From the NCBI GenBank assembly GCA_937928085.1, contig CALFVU010000008.1, positions 454,175 to 518,174 of the forward strand: a stretch of DNA of 64,000 bases. Direction: 5' to 3'. A program made the position numbers and the translations under genes. The stretch comes from an uncultured bacterium. GTDB lineage: Bacteria > Spirochaetota > Leptospiria > Leptospirales > Leptonemataceae. Below are positions 45,432-56,000 of the stretch, in pieces (position 1 is the first letter of the stretch; every line of letters begins with the position of its first letter). A model generated the notes under the pieces. It was not told the DNA's origin. It saw nothing but the letters and a program-made list of their open reading frames with translations, and ran no database searches.

Positions 45432-45723
45432 TAAAATCACAACAGAAATTTTTGGAATCGAATTCACTTTTAAAAGTAAAGAAGCAGATCAAGAATACAT
45501 TAAAATGCTTGCAAATTATGTAGATTTAAAAATGAAGGCAATCTCTCAAGAAAGCGGTGGTAAACTTTCTTATCAACAACTTGCAATTCTTACTGCTATG
45601 AATCTAGCAGATGAGCTTTTCCAACAACAAAGCAAAAATCCAGATAATGAGTTAATATTAATGAAAACCAAGCAATTAATTCAATTATTAGACGAAGGAA
45701 TCTTTGGAGATCCAATACTTTAA
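45409..45723 (+). CDS. zapA: Cell division protein ZapA
   Basis: ZapA binds and cross-links FtsZ filaments. This 104-residue protein has the ZapA core ITTEIFGIEFTFKSKEADQEYIKMLANYVDLKM followed by GKLSYQQLAILTAMNLADELFQ, the dimerisation helix. Length matches the family. ATG 45409 lies inside the ZapB-like gene with a GAGG just before it. The 5-formyl-THF cyclo-ligase gene follows after 8 bases, the same order as zapA and ygfA in gamma-proteobacteria, but without room for 6S RNA between them. Confidence 0.85.
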   Translation: MKTKEKTNKITTEIFGIEFTFKSKEADQEYIKMLANYVDLKMKAISQESGGKLSYQQLAILTAMNLADELFQQQSKNPDNELILMKTKQLIQLLDEGIFGDPIL

Positions 45724-45731
45724 AATTTTTC

Positions 45732-46322
45732 ATGTTGCTTTCAAAAAAAAATATTCGTAGATATTGCAAAGAGATGTGGAATCTTTTTTTTATTGATAAA
45801 TCTAACATAGATTCAATCATCCAAAACTTAATGAATTTCTTTAAAATAAAATTTCCAGAAGAGAATCAAATTTTTTCTTATTATCCTACTGAAAATGAAT
45901 TGCCAATTCTAGATATTTTAGAAAAACAATTTAGAATTATTTTTTTACCCGTTATCGAAGACTATTCGTTATATTTAATGAATTTTTATCTTTATAAAAA
46001 TGAAAATGATTTTGTAAAATTATTTAAGAACAAATATGGTATTTGGGAGCCAGAAAAAAAAGAAATAGGATATCCTCAAAGTTCTTTAATTCTTCTACCT
46101 TCATTAGGAGCAAATAAAAATTTTGTAAGATTGGGTCGAGGAAAAGGTTACTACGATCGATATTTTTATAAAAATTCAAATCATAATAATATCATAATAA
46201 CCTTACTTCCCGAACAACTTACAAACTTAGATTTTTTAGAAGAACCTCATGATTTAGTACTTGATTATATCATTACAGAGAAAAATATATATAAAAGAAA
46301 ACAATATGAACAATACAAGTGA
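45732..46322 (+). CDS. fthC: 5-formyltetrahydrofolate cyclo-ligase
   Basis: This 196-residue protein converts 5-formyl-THF with ATP to 5,10-methenyl-THF. Recognition rests on the C-terminal block LILLPSLGANKNFVRLGRGKGYYDRYF, with the ATP-binding GRGKGYYDR, and on IFSYYPTENELPILDIL in the N-terminal half. The protein is short and the N-terminal substrate region is divergent. It sits between zapA and cheW and overlaps cheW by 17 bases, so it may be the first gene translated with the chemotaxis set. Confidence 0.85.
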   Translation: MLLSKKNIRRYCKEMWNLFFIDKSNIDSIIQNLMNFFKIKFPEENQIFSYYPTENELPILDILEKQFRIIFLPVIEDYSLYLMNFYLYKNENDFVKLFKNKYGIWEPEKKEIGYPQSSLILLPSLGANKNFVRLGRGKGYYDRYFYKNSNHNNIIITLLPEQLTNLDFLEEPHDLVLDYIITEKNIYKRKQYEQYK

Positions 46323-46809
46323 GACAATTCAAGACTCGTTCGAAGTGCAATATCTTTTATTTGAAAGTTCGAATAATATTTATGGAATCAATATCTTAAA
46401 GATTAACGAAATTTTAAAGCCAGTAGAAGTGACGCGTCTTCCTAATGCAGAAGATTTCGTTTTAGGCGTGATGAATTTAAGAGGAAACATCGTGCCAGTA
46501 TTTGATATCAAAAAAATTTTAAAAGATGAATATACAGAGATAACTAACACAACAAGAATTATCGTTTGTAATGTTAATCAAAAATTATTTGGACTTTTAG
46601 TAGACAAAGTATTGGAAGTTGTTATTCTTAAAGCAAATGAGATTGAAGGAGAAGAAGTTAAAAGTTTTTCCAATGATTATGTAGAAGGAATTGGTAAATC
46701 AAAAAATAAATTTTTTCTTATTTTTAATTTACCATTATTGTTAAGACAAAATGAAATTGAGAATCAAGAAACTAAAATTTTAGAAAAAATTGAAGAACTA
46801 GAAATATAA
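46306..46809 (+). CDS. cheW: Chemotaxis coupling protein CheW
   Basis: CheW links receptors to CheA. The start is taken at ATG 46306, giving 167 residues. The frame extends back to TTG 46261 but that part overlaps fthC without a signal. The single CheW domain has YLLFESSNNIYGINILKINEIL, VTRLPNAEDFVLGVMNLRGNIVPVFDIK and VDKVLEVVIL. It precedes cheA by 3 bases. Confidence 0.93.
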   Translation: MNNTSETIQDSFEVQYLLFESSNNIYGINILKINEILKPVEVTRLPNAEDFVLGVMNLRGNIVPVFDIKKILKDEYTEITNTTRIIVCNVNQKLFGLLVDKVLEVVILKANEIEGEEVKSFSNDYVEGIGKSKNKFFLIFNLPLLLRQNEIENQETKILEKIEELEI

Positions 46810-46812
46810 CCT

Positions 46813-49800
46813 ATGATAGAGGATAAATACTTAGAACTTTTTATTGATGAAATCAATGAGCATATTGAAAACTTAAATAAAAGTTTATTGGAGTTAGAAC
46901 AAAATTATAAAAATAGAGAAATTATAAACGAAATTTTTAGAGTAGCTCACACACTTAAATCATCCGCTGCGTTTGTTGGTTTATCTAATCTTTCTCAATT
47001 AGCCCATAAAATGGAAGATCTTTTTCAGTTGATAAAAGATAAAAAGCTTAATGTAGATGTGAATTTGATTAATCTACTTTTTTTATGTTTGGATTCAATT
47101 AAGAAAGTAGCATCCAACATTCAAGAAAAAAAAGATGAAGATTCTGTAGAAATTCAAAATTTAATCAAAAAAATTGAATATTATCTTTCTCTTCCTAAAA
47201 AAAACTTAGAATCGTTCGAAGAAAAAACTGATAATTTAGAAACAATAACAGAAGTAACAAAGGTTCCGTATACGGAACAAAAAGAAGAATTAGAAGCATC
47301 AACTCTTGAACTTACTCCTGAAGAAAAAAATCATTTAAAACAAATAATCACACACGAAGATAAAGTTTTTATCGGATTTGTATCTATTGACGAAGAAGCT
47401 CCGATGAAGAATTTAAGGCTTTTATTGATTTATAATAAATTAGCAAAATTTGTGAAATTTTTTAAAGTAGAACCTGATATAGAAATTTTAGAAAAAAATA
47501 GCGAAATTAGAATTTTTGAATTTATTATCTATGGAAAAATTGATTATAATGACTTAATAAGATTTTGCCAGATTGATTTAGTGGAAAATGTTCAAATCAA
47601 ACAAATTGAAATTGAAAAAGATAAAGAAATACAAAAGGCTTCTGAGTTAAGTTCGCATATTCAAACCAAAAAAAACTTAGATAAAGAAGTTTCAGATACC
47701 ATATTAAAAACAAGAAATATTAAAGTTTCCTCAGAAAAAATTGATTACATTTTAAATAATGTGGGGGAGTTAGTGATCACTAATTCTGGCTTACAAAAAA
47801 TTTATGACGATTTACAAGAAAATTTTGGAGAAAGTCCCTTACTTAATGAACTTAAAAATAAAATTGAACAAGCTGTAAGAATTGCGAGAGAATTACAATC
47901 TGGCATAATGAAAATGAGAATGATGCCAGTGGGAATTGTTTTTCAGAGATTTTATCGCCCTGTTCGAGATTTGTCTTTAAGTCTTAATAAAAAAGTAGAA
48001 TTAATAGTTGAAGGAGAAGAAACAGAATTAGATAAAAACATTATTGATTCTTTAAATGATCCTTTAATGCATTTAATTCGAAATGCTATTGATCACGGAA
48101 TTGAATTACCAGAAGAGAGAATTCAAAAAGGAAAACCAGAAACAGGAAAAATTTATTTAAAATCTTATCAAAGTGGAAATCATATTTTTATCGAAGTTCA
48201 GGATGATGGTAAAGGATTAGATAAAGAAAAAATCTTAAAAAAAGCAATTTCTTTAGGATTAGTTTCTGAAAATCAAAGTCTAAGTGATCAAGAAATTTAT
48301 CAATTTATATTTCAAAGTGGTTTTTCTACTTCTGAACTTGTAACTAACGTAAGTGGAAGGGGAGTGGGAATGGATGTTGTTAGAAAAATAATTGAAGAAT
48401 TTAAAGGTGGAGTTCAAATTCAAACTTTTCCAGATAAAGGTACAAGTTTCCAATTAATGTTTCCTTTAACTCTTGCAATTATTTCCACAATTCACGTTAA
48501 AGTTCAGGGCGAAGAATATGCTTTTCCTCTTTCTGATGTTGTAGAAACCATTAAAGTGCCTCTATCCCAACTTACAACTTTACAGGGTAAAAATGTGATT
48601 AATTTAAGAAAAGAAATTGTCCCTATATATGAATTATCAGTTTTAATGGGATTACCATCTCAACTAAATCACAAAAATATTCTTACAGAAAAACAAGATG
48701 ATTTAGAACAAGAAGAAAAAGAAAAAGAACTTTCTATTATCATTACAGCTGTTGGTGCTAAAAAAGTGGGGTATATTGTAGATGATATGATCGGTAAAAA
48801 AGAAATTGTTGTGAAATCTTTGCAACAAAATTATAAACAAATACCCGGATTAATGGGAGCATGTTTACTCGGAGATGGAAGCATAGTGATGATTTTAGAC
48901 GTTGCTACTCTTTTAGATTTAGCAATAAAATTTAATTTTAAAAACGAAGAATTACAACAAAAAAATATAAAAATCATTAATACCATAAAAAAATATAATC
49001 AAAAAGTTTCAGAATTCACATTTCAATCAAAACATAAAAAAAAGAAATCTCCTATAAAATTAGATAAAATCGAAAAAAGAGAAGATGCAATCATAACAAT
49101 TGAGGAACAAAACCTACCACAAGAAAAACTTATTATAAAAAATCATGAAACAACAATCACACAACCAGATGATTTAAACTTACAAATTCTTTTAGAAAAC
49201 TTTAAAAAAGACAAAGAAAGAAGAAAAGAAATTGGATTACAAATATTTGAAGAACAAAAAATCAATAATAACTTAGATCAACCTCTTTTCCTTAAGGAAG
49301 ATGATCATATAGATCAAATTCTATCTGAAGAAGAATATAAAAAATTGTATTCAGTAATTAATTCAGGTATGGTAAATGCTGGTTTAGTGCTCTCACAGCT
49401 TTTAGGTGTTACTATAGATGTATCTGTTCCAGAATTTAAAACTATTTTTTTTGAGAATTTAGGAGAATTACTGGATCATTCAAATTATTATGCTATTTTT
49501 TTAGAAACATTAGGAGAATTTTCTTCTCTTTTAGCTTTAGTGTTTGATGAAATAACAGGAATCAATACAGCTGGAGAGTTGATGGGAATTCCTATAGAAC
49601 AGAGAAAAAAAGAGTTGATGAGTACTGAAGATATTCAATCTGTATTGAATGAATTAACCAATATCGTTGGTTCAAGTTTGTTAAATGAAATTGCAAATAG
49701 AACTTCTTTAGTTATAAAACCCTCAGTTCCGGAATTTCATCTTTTATCAAAAGAAGAGTTAATTCATTTAATCCAGAATAAAAAGCGTCCTTCTTTAACA

Positions 49801-49920
49801 GAAAAAATTATTTACATTTGTACAGATTTTCTAAGAGACGAATCTGAACTATTAGGGAAAATGTTTTTACTTCCCTCTAAACCAAACCTTATCGAATTAT
49901 TAAAAAGAATTAAAATTTAA
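46813..49920 (+). CDS. cheA: Chemotaxis histidine kinase CheA fused to a CheC/CheX-like domain
   Basis: This 1035-residue protein is far longer than the 650-750 of ordinary CheA. Order: Hpt (1-110, phospho-His46 in VAHTLKSSAAFVG), P2 (about 175-265), dimerisation helices (about 300-370), HATPase (about 375-555; HLIRNAIDHGIELPEERI, VQDDGKGLD, GRGVGMDVV), CheW-like (about 560-720), a linker to about 835, then a CheC-like domain (840-1035). That domain has two repeats. The first, YKKLYSVINSGMVNAGLVLS, has the conserved Asn850 but Ser847 where CheC has Glu. The second, VLNELTNIVGSSLLNEIA, keeps Glu947 and Asn950 of the ExxN phosphatase motif. Each repeat ends in a SVPEF step (VSVPEFKTI, PSVPEFHLL). 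CheC dephosphorylates CheY-P. Kinase and phosphatase in one chain is unusual. Confidence 0.93.
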   Translation: MIEDKYLELFIDEINEHIENLNKSLLELEQNYKNREIINEIFRVAHTLKSSAAFVGLSNLSQLAHKMEDLFQLIKDKKLNVDVNLINLLFLCLDSIKKVASNIQEKKDEDSVEIQNLIKKIEYYLSLPKKNLESFEEKTDNLETITEVTKVPYTEQKEELEASTLELTPEEKNHLKQIITHEDKVFIGFVSIDEEAPMKNLRLLLIYNKLAKFVKFFKVEPDIEILEKNSEIRIFEFIIYGKIDYNDLIRFCQIDLVENVQIKQIEIEKDKEIQKASELSSHIQTKKNLDKEVSDTILKTRNIKVSSEKIDYILNNVGELVITNSGLQKIYDDLQENFGESPLLNELKNKIEQAVRIARELQSGIMKMRMMPVGIVFQRFYRPVRDLSLSLNKKVELIVEGEETELDKNIIDSLNDPLMHLIRNAIDHGIELPEERIQKGKPETGKIYLKSYQSGNHIFIEVQDDGKGLDKEKILKKAISLGLVSENQSLSDQEIYQFIFQSGFSTSELVTNVSGRGVGMDVVRKIIEEFKGGVQIQTFPDKGTSFQLMFPLTLAIISTIHVKVQGEEYAFPLSDVVETIKVPLSQLTTLQGKNVINLRKEIVPIYELSVLMGLPSQLNHKNILTEKQDDLEQEEKEKELSIIITAVGAKKVGYIVDDMIGKKEIVVKSLQQNYKQIPGLMGACLLGDGSIVMILDVATLLDLAIKFNFKNEELQQKNIKIINTIKKYNQKVSEFTFQSKHKKKKSPIKLDKIEKREDAIITIEEQNLPQEKLIIKNHETTITQPDDLNLQILLENFKKDKERRKEIGLQIFEEQKINNNLDQPLFLKEDDHIDQILSEEEYKKLYSVINSGMVNAGLVLSQLLGVTIDVSVPEFKTIFFENLGELLDHSNYYAIFLETLGEFSSLLALVFDEITGINTAGELMGIPIEQRKKELMSTEDIQSVLNELTNIVGSSLLNEIANRTSLVIKPSVPEFHLLSKEELIHLIQNKKRPSLTEKIIYICTDFLRDESELLGKMFLLPSKPNLIELLKRIKI

Positions 49921-49922
49921 AA

Positions 49923-50948
49923 ATGAAAATCTTAATTATTGATGACTCTCCTATTGTAAGAGCTATTACAAAAGATTATCTACAAGAATTAAGTTTTATT
50001 GAAAGTATAGAAACAGCATCAAACGGTAAAATCGCATTAGAAATGATAAGTAAAGATCATTTTGATTTAATTTTTTTAGATGTAGAAATGCCAGCTTTAA
50101 ATGGAATTGAGTTTTTAGAACAAAAAAAGAAAATGAATAATACGATTCCAGTCATTATGCTTTCTTCTTATACTCAGAAGGGAGCCGAAATTACTTTTAA
50201 AGCTTTAGAATTAGGTGCTGTAGACTTTATTCCAAAACCTATTGAAAATAAATACACACTTGATGACATCAAAGATGATATTCAAAAGAAAGTATGGTAT
50301 TTTTACGAAGGAATTATCAATAAAACCAATAAAGCTACTTTTAAGAAAATACCACAAAAAACTAAATCAAAAAAAAATCTCACTGACTATAAAGTGGTTG
50401 TAATAGGTAGCTCTACGGGAGGCCCAAATGTTTTATCAAATATTATAAAAAAGATACCTAAAGATTTTCCTTTACCTATTGTGATAATTCAACATATGCC
50501 AGAGTATTTTACAGAAGTTTTTGCAAATCGATTGGCGAAAGAATCTTTTTTAGAGGTATTAGAAGCAAAAGAAAATTTAGAGCTTCAAAAAGGAAGAATC
50601 ATTCTGGCTAAAGGCGGAAAACATTTAATTTTTAAAGAAAAAAATCAAAGAGTTTTTTGCCACTTAACCGATGAACCAAAGATAAATGGAGTAAGACCCT
50701 CAATCGATAAAACTTTATTTAGTTTGATTGAAATTTTTTCAGAAAATATTATAGGAATTATTTTAACTGGAATGGGAAGAGATGGGGTAGATGCGCTAAA
50801 ACTTTTACACAATAAAGGGGGACTAGTGATTGCACAGGATGAAAATACAAGTTTAATATTTGGAATGAACAAAAGAGCTATCGAAGAAAATATTGTTGAT
50901 GAAATTTTATCTTACGAAAAAATAGTCGATTATTTATTAGAAATGTAA
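49923..50948 (+). CDS. cheB: Chemotaxis response regulator protein-glutamate methylesterase CheB
   Basis: CheB removes methyl groups from receptor glutamates for adaptation. This 341-residue protein has receiver (1-120; ILIIDDSP, FLDVEMPALNG with Asp53, LSSYTQKGAE) and a methylesterase domain with VVVIGSSTGGPN (Ser164), VIIQHMPEYFT (His191) and GMGRDG (Asp287), the known catalytic triad. It starts 2 bases after cheA. No cheR or cheD lies in the window. Confidence 0.95.
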   Translation: MKILIIDDSPIVRAITKDYLQELSFIESIETASNGKIALEMISKDHFDLIFLDVEMPALNGIEFLEQKKKMNNTIPVIMLSSYTQKGAEITFKALELGAVDFIPKPIENKYTLDDIKDDIQKKVWYFYEGIINKTNKATFKKIPQKTKSKKNLTDYKVVVIGSSTGGPNVLSNIIKKIPKDFPLPIVIIQHMPEYFTEVFANRLAKESFLEVLEAKENLELQKGRIILAKGGKHLIFKEKNQRVFCHLTDEPKINGVRPSIDKTLFSLIEIFSENIIGIILTGMGRDGVDALKLLHNKGGLVIAQDENTSLIFGMNKRAIEENIVDEILSYEKIVDYLLEM

Positions 50949-51018
50949 TATTTTGATTGCTAAATTGTAACAGTTTTTTTATCATTAATTTAGTTGATTT
51001 AATTCGCTTGGAGTAATT

Positions 51019-51378
51019 ATGGCAAGGATACTAGTAGTTGATGATGCAAAGTTTATGAGAACTTTAGTAAAGGATGCCCTTTCCTCGAAAGGTCATGTAA
51101 TTGTAGGAGAAGCAGAAAACGGAAATCAAGCCGTGGAAATGTATGAAAAGCTAAAACCCGATTTAGTAACGATGGATATAACAATGAGAGAAAAAGATGG
51201 ATTAGAAGCAGCTTCTGAAATTTTAAAGAAAGATCCTAATGCAAGAATTATAATGGTAACTGCTTTGGGACAAGAAGATTTACTTGCAAGGGCTATTAAA
51301 ATGGGTGTGAAAGATTTCGTTGTTAAACCTTTTCCACCCGAAAGATTAATACAAGCTACAGAGAAAGCCTTGTCTTAA
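51019..51378 (+). CDS. cheY: Chemotaxis response regulator CheY
   Basis: This 119-residue single receiver domain has ARILVVDDAKFMRTL, phospho-acceptor Asp53 in DLVTMDITMREKDG, the Thr/Ala switch in MVTALGQED and Lys in VVKPFPPE. Phosphorylated CheY binds the flagellar motor switch. The 70-base gap from cheB has a TGGAG Shine-Dalgarno and an AT-rich leader that could hold an internal promoter. The CheC-like domain of the upstream CheA is its likely phosphatase. Confidence 0.93.
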   Translation: MARILVVDDAKFMRTLVKDALSSKGHVIVGEAENGNQAVEMYEKLKPDLVTMDITMREKDGLEAASEILKKDPNARIIMVTALGQEDLLARAIKMGVKDFVVKPFPPERLIQATEKALS

Positions 51379-51388
51379 TATCAATTTT

Positions 51389-52162
51389 GTGAATTTTCTA
51401 CAACCTTATAGTTCTATTGAAGATTCATTTTTAGTGAAATGGATGGGACCCGAAGGGGAAAGGGAAGGGCCTTTATACGTTCTCTGGAAATTAATCGAAT
51501 CATATCAGGTTGATATATTCCAAGTTTCTTTAACTAAAATTACACAAGATTATTTAAATTTCATATATAACTCTAATGTTTTACAATTAGAGATTGCCTC
51601 AAGTTTTTTACAAATCGCTTCTAAATTGCTTTATTATAAAAGTAAAGCATTGTTACCCGATCCTTCGTATTTCGAAGAAGAAGAGCAAGATGCTTTGCCA
51701 AAAGAGATTGTACAACAACTTCTTGAATATAGAAAATTTCAAAAAGCCGCAGAAACATTACAACAAATTGAAGAAATAACTGAAGGTGTTTTTGTAAGAG
51801 AAAATATAGAACTTTTCTTTAGTGATTACGAGGAAACACATAATATTAATGATTTAATACAGTCTTATATTCGATTGATTCGAAAAAAAATATTACAAAA
51901 TCAGAACAACAAAAATACTTTCGAAATCGAAATAGAAACACTTTCTGTAGAAAGTAAAATGGAGAATATTAAAATAATCTTAGAGGAAAAGAAATATATC
52001 GATTTTTATCAATTAATAAAAGATAAAATATATTCCTTAATAGAAATTATTGTTACATTTTTAGCAATTTTAGAATTAGCTAAAAAAAAAGAAATCATCA
52101 TAGAACAAAAACTTTTATTTGGTTCAATTATTATTTTTAAAAGATCAGTAACTGTCCGATAA
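51389..52162 (+). CDS. scpA: Segregation and condensation protein A
   Basis: ScpA is the kleisin subunit that joins SMC heads. The start is GTG 51389 (VNFLQPYSSIEDSF), giving 257 residues. Motifs: GPLYVLWKLIESYQVDIFQVSLTKITQDYLNFI, LEIASSFLQIASKLLYYKSKALLP (N-terminal SMC-neck region) and a C-terminal winged-helix part (VTFLAILELAKKKEIIIEQ). It follows cheY by 10 bases and precedes scpB by 39 bases. Confidence 0.92.
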   Translation: MNFLQPYSSIEDSFLVKWMGPEGEREGPLYVLWKLIESYQVDIFQVSLTKITQDYLNFIYNSNVLQLEIASSFLQIASKLLYYKSKALLPDPSYFEEEEQDALPKEIVQQLLEYRKFQKAAETLQQIEEITEGVFVRENIELFFSDYEETHNINDLIQSYIRLIRKKILQNQNNKNTFEIEIETLSVESKMENIKIILEEKKYIDFYQLIKDKIYSLIEIIVTFLAILELAKKKEIIIEQKLLFGSIIIFKRSVTVR

Positions 52163-52201
52163 ATAAATTGATTTTTACAACATCCTAAATAAACGAATCC
52201 T

Positions 52202-52864
52202 ATGAGTAGTAATGAAAGGCAAGAAACACCTGTATCTGATTTAGAAATCTTAGATTCTGAAGATATAGAAGAAGTTGAATATAAATCCTTAACTCCTGAA
52301 GAAATGAACTATTATAGAGGTTTTTTGGAAGCTATACTTTTTTTATCCAATGAACCATTAACTGTTTCTTTTTTAGCTAGAAAAATTCATTTAGATAAAA
52401 CCAATACAAGAATACTTTTAGACTCTTTAGTAGATGAATATTTAGAAAGAAATTCTGGAATTCTTATTAAAGAAATTGCAGGTGGATATCGATTTCAGAC
52501 ATCAGAGAAATATTCAGAAGAACTAAAAAAAATCTTTAAACCAAAAAATTCAGAAAAACTTTCTCGTTCTGTAATGGAAACATTAGCAATTATTTGTTAT
52601 AAACAACCCATAACTCTTCCAGAAATAGAAGAAATTCGAGGAGCAAATAGTAGAAATCAAGTTGCAACTTTAATTCAAAAAAATTTAATCAAACCTCAAG
52701 GATATAAACCCGTTCCAGGTAGACCCACTTTATACGTTACTACAAAAGATTTTTTAATTAAATTTAATCTAAATACTTTAGCTGACCTACCACCATTAAA
52801 AGATTTAAAAGAATTACCTTTTGATGATATCTCTACAGAATCAGAAGAAGATTATAATTTTTAA
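52202..52864 (+). CDS. scpB: Segregation and condensation protein B
   Basis: ScpB dimers bind ScpA and control the SMC complex. This 220-residue protein has an acidic leader (1-35), then two winged-helix domains: GFLEAILFLSNEPLTVSFLARKIH and SRSVMETLAIICYKQPITLPEIEEIRGANSRNQV, ending KPVPGRPTLYVTTKDFLIKFNL, the family signature. It is followed by about 200 AT-rich bases before carB. I see no gene there, only a weak ATTACA/TGTAAT hairpin. Confidence 0.93.
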   Translation: MSSNERQETPVSDLEILDSEDIEEVEYKSLTPEEMNYYRGFLEAILFLSNEPLTVSFLARKIHLDKTNTRILLDSLVDEYLERNSGILIKEIAGGYRFQTSEKYSEELKKIFKPKNSEKLSRSVMETLAIICYKQPITLPEIEEIRGANSRNQVATLIQKNLIKPQGYKPVPGRPTLYVTTKDFLIKFNLNTLADLPPLKDLKELPFDDISTESEEDYNF

Positions 52865-53065
52865 ATTCTAAAGAACTAACATGCGAATCAATTAAGGATT
52901 ACAATTATATGTAATTTTGAAATCATAGCTCGGTTTACATTTATTGACGAAAGCTATTTATGAATTTAATTTTTTTATAAACAAAATTTTATTATTTTAA
53001 TGATTTTGATTTTTCTTTTATTTTAAATCAATAGACGTTTTTCTGTTTTAAAAAAATTTGACTTC

Positions 53066-56000
53066 ATGCCAAAGCGCTCGGATATTCAGAGTATACTTAT
53101 TATAGGTAGCGGACCGATCGTAATTGGACAAGCAGTGGAATTCGATTATAGTGGAAATCAAGCATGCAAAGTACTAAAAAAAGAAGGCTATAAAGTAATA
53201 TTATTAAACTCAAATCCAGCTACTATTATGACAGATCCCGAAGTGGCTGATGCAACATATATCGAACCAATGACAGAAGAAATTGTACTTAAAATTTTAG
53301 ATAAAGAAAAACCTGATGCGATTTTGCCAACCGTTGGAGGACAAACAGCATTGAATTTAGTAATGTCTTTATGGAAAAACAAAGAAATTCAAAAAAGAAA
53401 TATAAAACTTATTGGCGCAAATGCAGAAGCAATCGAAAAAGCAGAAAGTAGATCCAAGTTTAAAGAAGCAATCAATAAAATAGGTTTAAAAGTACCTGAA
53501 TCAAAACTTTGTGAATCTTTAGAAGAAGCTATAGAATTTAAAAATCAATTAGGATTACCTTTAATTATTCGCCCATCTTTTACTTTAGGTGGAACAGGTG
53601 GTGGTATTGCAACTATGGAGGATGAATTTATAGAAATTTGTAGAACTGGTTTAAATGAATCTCCCACTCATCAAATTTTAGTAGAGCAAAGTATTTTGGG
53701 TTGGAAAGAATATGAATTAGAAGTAATGAGAGATATTAACGACAATGTAGTTATTATTTGTAGTATAGAAAATTTAGATCCTATGGGAGTTCATACAGGG
53801 GATTCAATTACCATAGCTCCTCAACAAACTTTGTCTGATGAACAATATCAAAAAATGAGGGATGCTGCAATAGCTATTATAAGAGAAATTGGTGTAGAGA
53901 CAGGAGGTTCGAATATTCAATTTGCAGTAAATCCAAAAAGTGGAGAAATGGTAGTTATTGAAATGAATCCAAGAGTTTCTCGTTCTTCAGCCTTAGCAAG
54001 TAAAGCCACTGGTTTTCCTATTGCAAAAATTGCAGCTCTTTTAGCTGTTGGTTATACACTGGATGAGATTCCGAATGATATTACAAAAGTAACCCCTGCC
54101 AGTTTTGAACCTACAATTGATTACATTGTGACTAAAATGCCTCGCTTTGCTTTTGAAAAATTTTCAGGTACATCAAAAACTCTTGGAAGTATGATGAAAT
54201 CTGTTGGAGAAGCTATGGCTATTGGTAGAACTTTTCTCGAATCTTTTCAGAAAGCATGTCGCTCATTAGAAATTGATAGATATGGTTATGGTAGTGATGG
54301 AAACTTAGAAGAACTTTTTAAAATACACCATCTTTTAAGCATTCAAAAAATAGAAGATTATTTTGTAGAATCTTTTTCTAAACCAAATCCTGATAGAATT
54401 TTTGATATAAAAATTGCAATTGAGCTTCATAAAAAAAATCAGATATATTTTCCAATTGAAAAAATCTACGAATTATCAAAAATAGATTACTGGTTTTTAT
54501 ATCAATTCGAAGAAATGGTAGAAGAAGAAATAGAATTAGAGAAGTATTTACAAAAAAATGATTTTGATTTGAAAACTTTAAAACAATTTAAACAAAAAGG
54601 ATATTCAAATCGCCAGCTTGCATTTATAAAGCTAAAAAAAGAAATTGATTTAATTTTACAAGATATAACTTTGAATAAAACTCAAAAAAGCCGAAAAATT
54701 TTAAAAATTCTTTTATTAGAAGAAAAAAGAATTAATAGTTTATTAAATCAATATTCTCTTTTTCCTGTTTATAGAAGGATCGACACTTGTGCAGGAGAAT
54801 TCGAAGCTAAAACGCCGTATTATTATTCTAGTTATGAAGAAATGGACGAAATAGAAGAAATGATAGAAAAAAAAATTGTCATTCTTGGAGGAGGCCCGAA
54901 TCGAATCGGGCAGGGAGTAGAATTTGATTATTGTTGTTGTCAAGCTTCTTTTGTTTTAAAAGAAATGAAAATCAAATCTATCATGATCAATTCTAACCCA
55001 GAAACCGTATCTACAGATTATGATACATCAGACATTTTATTTTTTGAACCTTTAACAGAAGAAGATGTTATACGAATATGTGAAAAGTTGAAGCCGGACG
55101 GAGTGATTGTACAGTTAGGAGGGCAAACTCCTTTAAAACTAGCTATGTCCTTAAAAAATCATGGATATAAAATTTTAGGAACTCAACCTGAATCGATCCA
55201 CATAGCAGAAGATAGAGAAGAATTTAGTAAAATTGTCGAAAAATTAAAACTTAAACAACCCCCAAATGGTATTGCTTATGATTATGACGAAGCACTAAAA
55301 ATTGCACGTTCTATTGGCTTTCCTTGTTTAGTTCGCCCAAGTTACGTTTTGGGAGGAAGGGCAATGTCTATTATTTATGACGAAAAGCAACTTAAATCTT
55401 ATGTAGATGAAGCTATTTTATTAAATCCAGAATATCCCATTTTAATAGACAAATTTTTAGAATATGCACTAGAATTAGATGTAGATGCTCTTTGCGATGG
55501 AGAGGAAGTATTTATAGCTGGTATAATGGAACATATAGAAGAGGCGGGAGTTCATTCTGGAGATTCCGCTTGTATTCTTCCACCAGTTAGTTTATCTAAA
55601 AAAATGATAGATGAAATTGAATTAGTAACAACAATTTTAGCAAAAGAATTAAATGTAATAGGTCTTGTGAATGTCCAATTTGCAATACAGGATCATCAAT
55701 TGTATATACTGGAAGTAAATCCCCGTGCAAGTAGAACGGTACCTTTTGTTTCTAAAGCAATTGGAATTCCTCTTGTAAAATTAGCTACCAGAATTATGTT
55801 AGGAGAAAAACTAAAAGATTTACTAAAGCAGTATAAAATTCAAACAAAATTTTATTCTGCAAAAGAAGTAGTGTTACCGTTTAATCGATTTTCAAATACT
55901 GATATCATTTTAGGACCAGAGATGAAATCTACTGGAGAAGTGATGGGTATTGCAAAAACATCAGAAGAAGCCTATTTAAAGGCAATCATTGCGTCGGGAG

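Noticed and set aside
45724..45731. 6S RNA between zapA and fthC
   Set aside because: The gap is only 8 bases, too short for any RNA gene.
52865..53065. Attenuator or riboswitch upstream of carB
   Set aside because: Only a weak ATTACA/TGTAAT hairpin and a loose TTGACG -35-like box are present. There is no anti-terminator pairing or PyrR-like motif.
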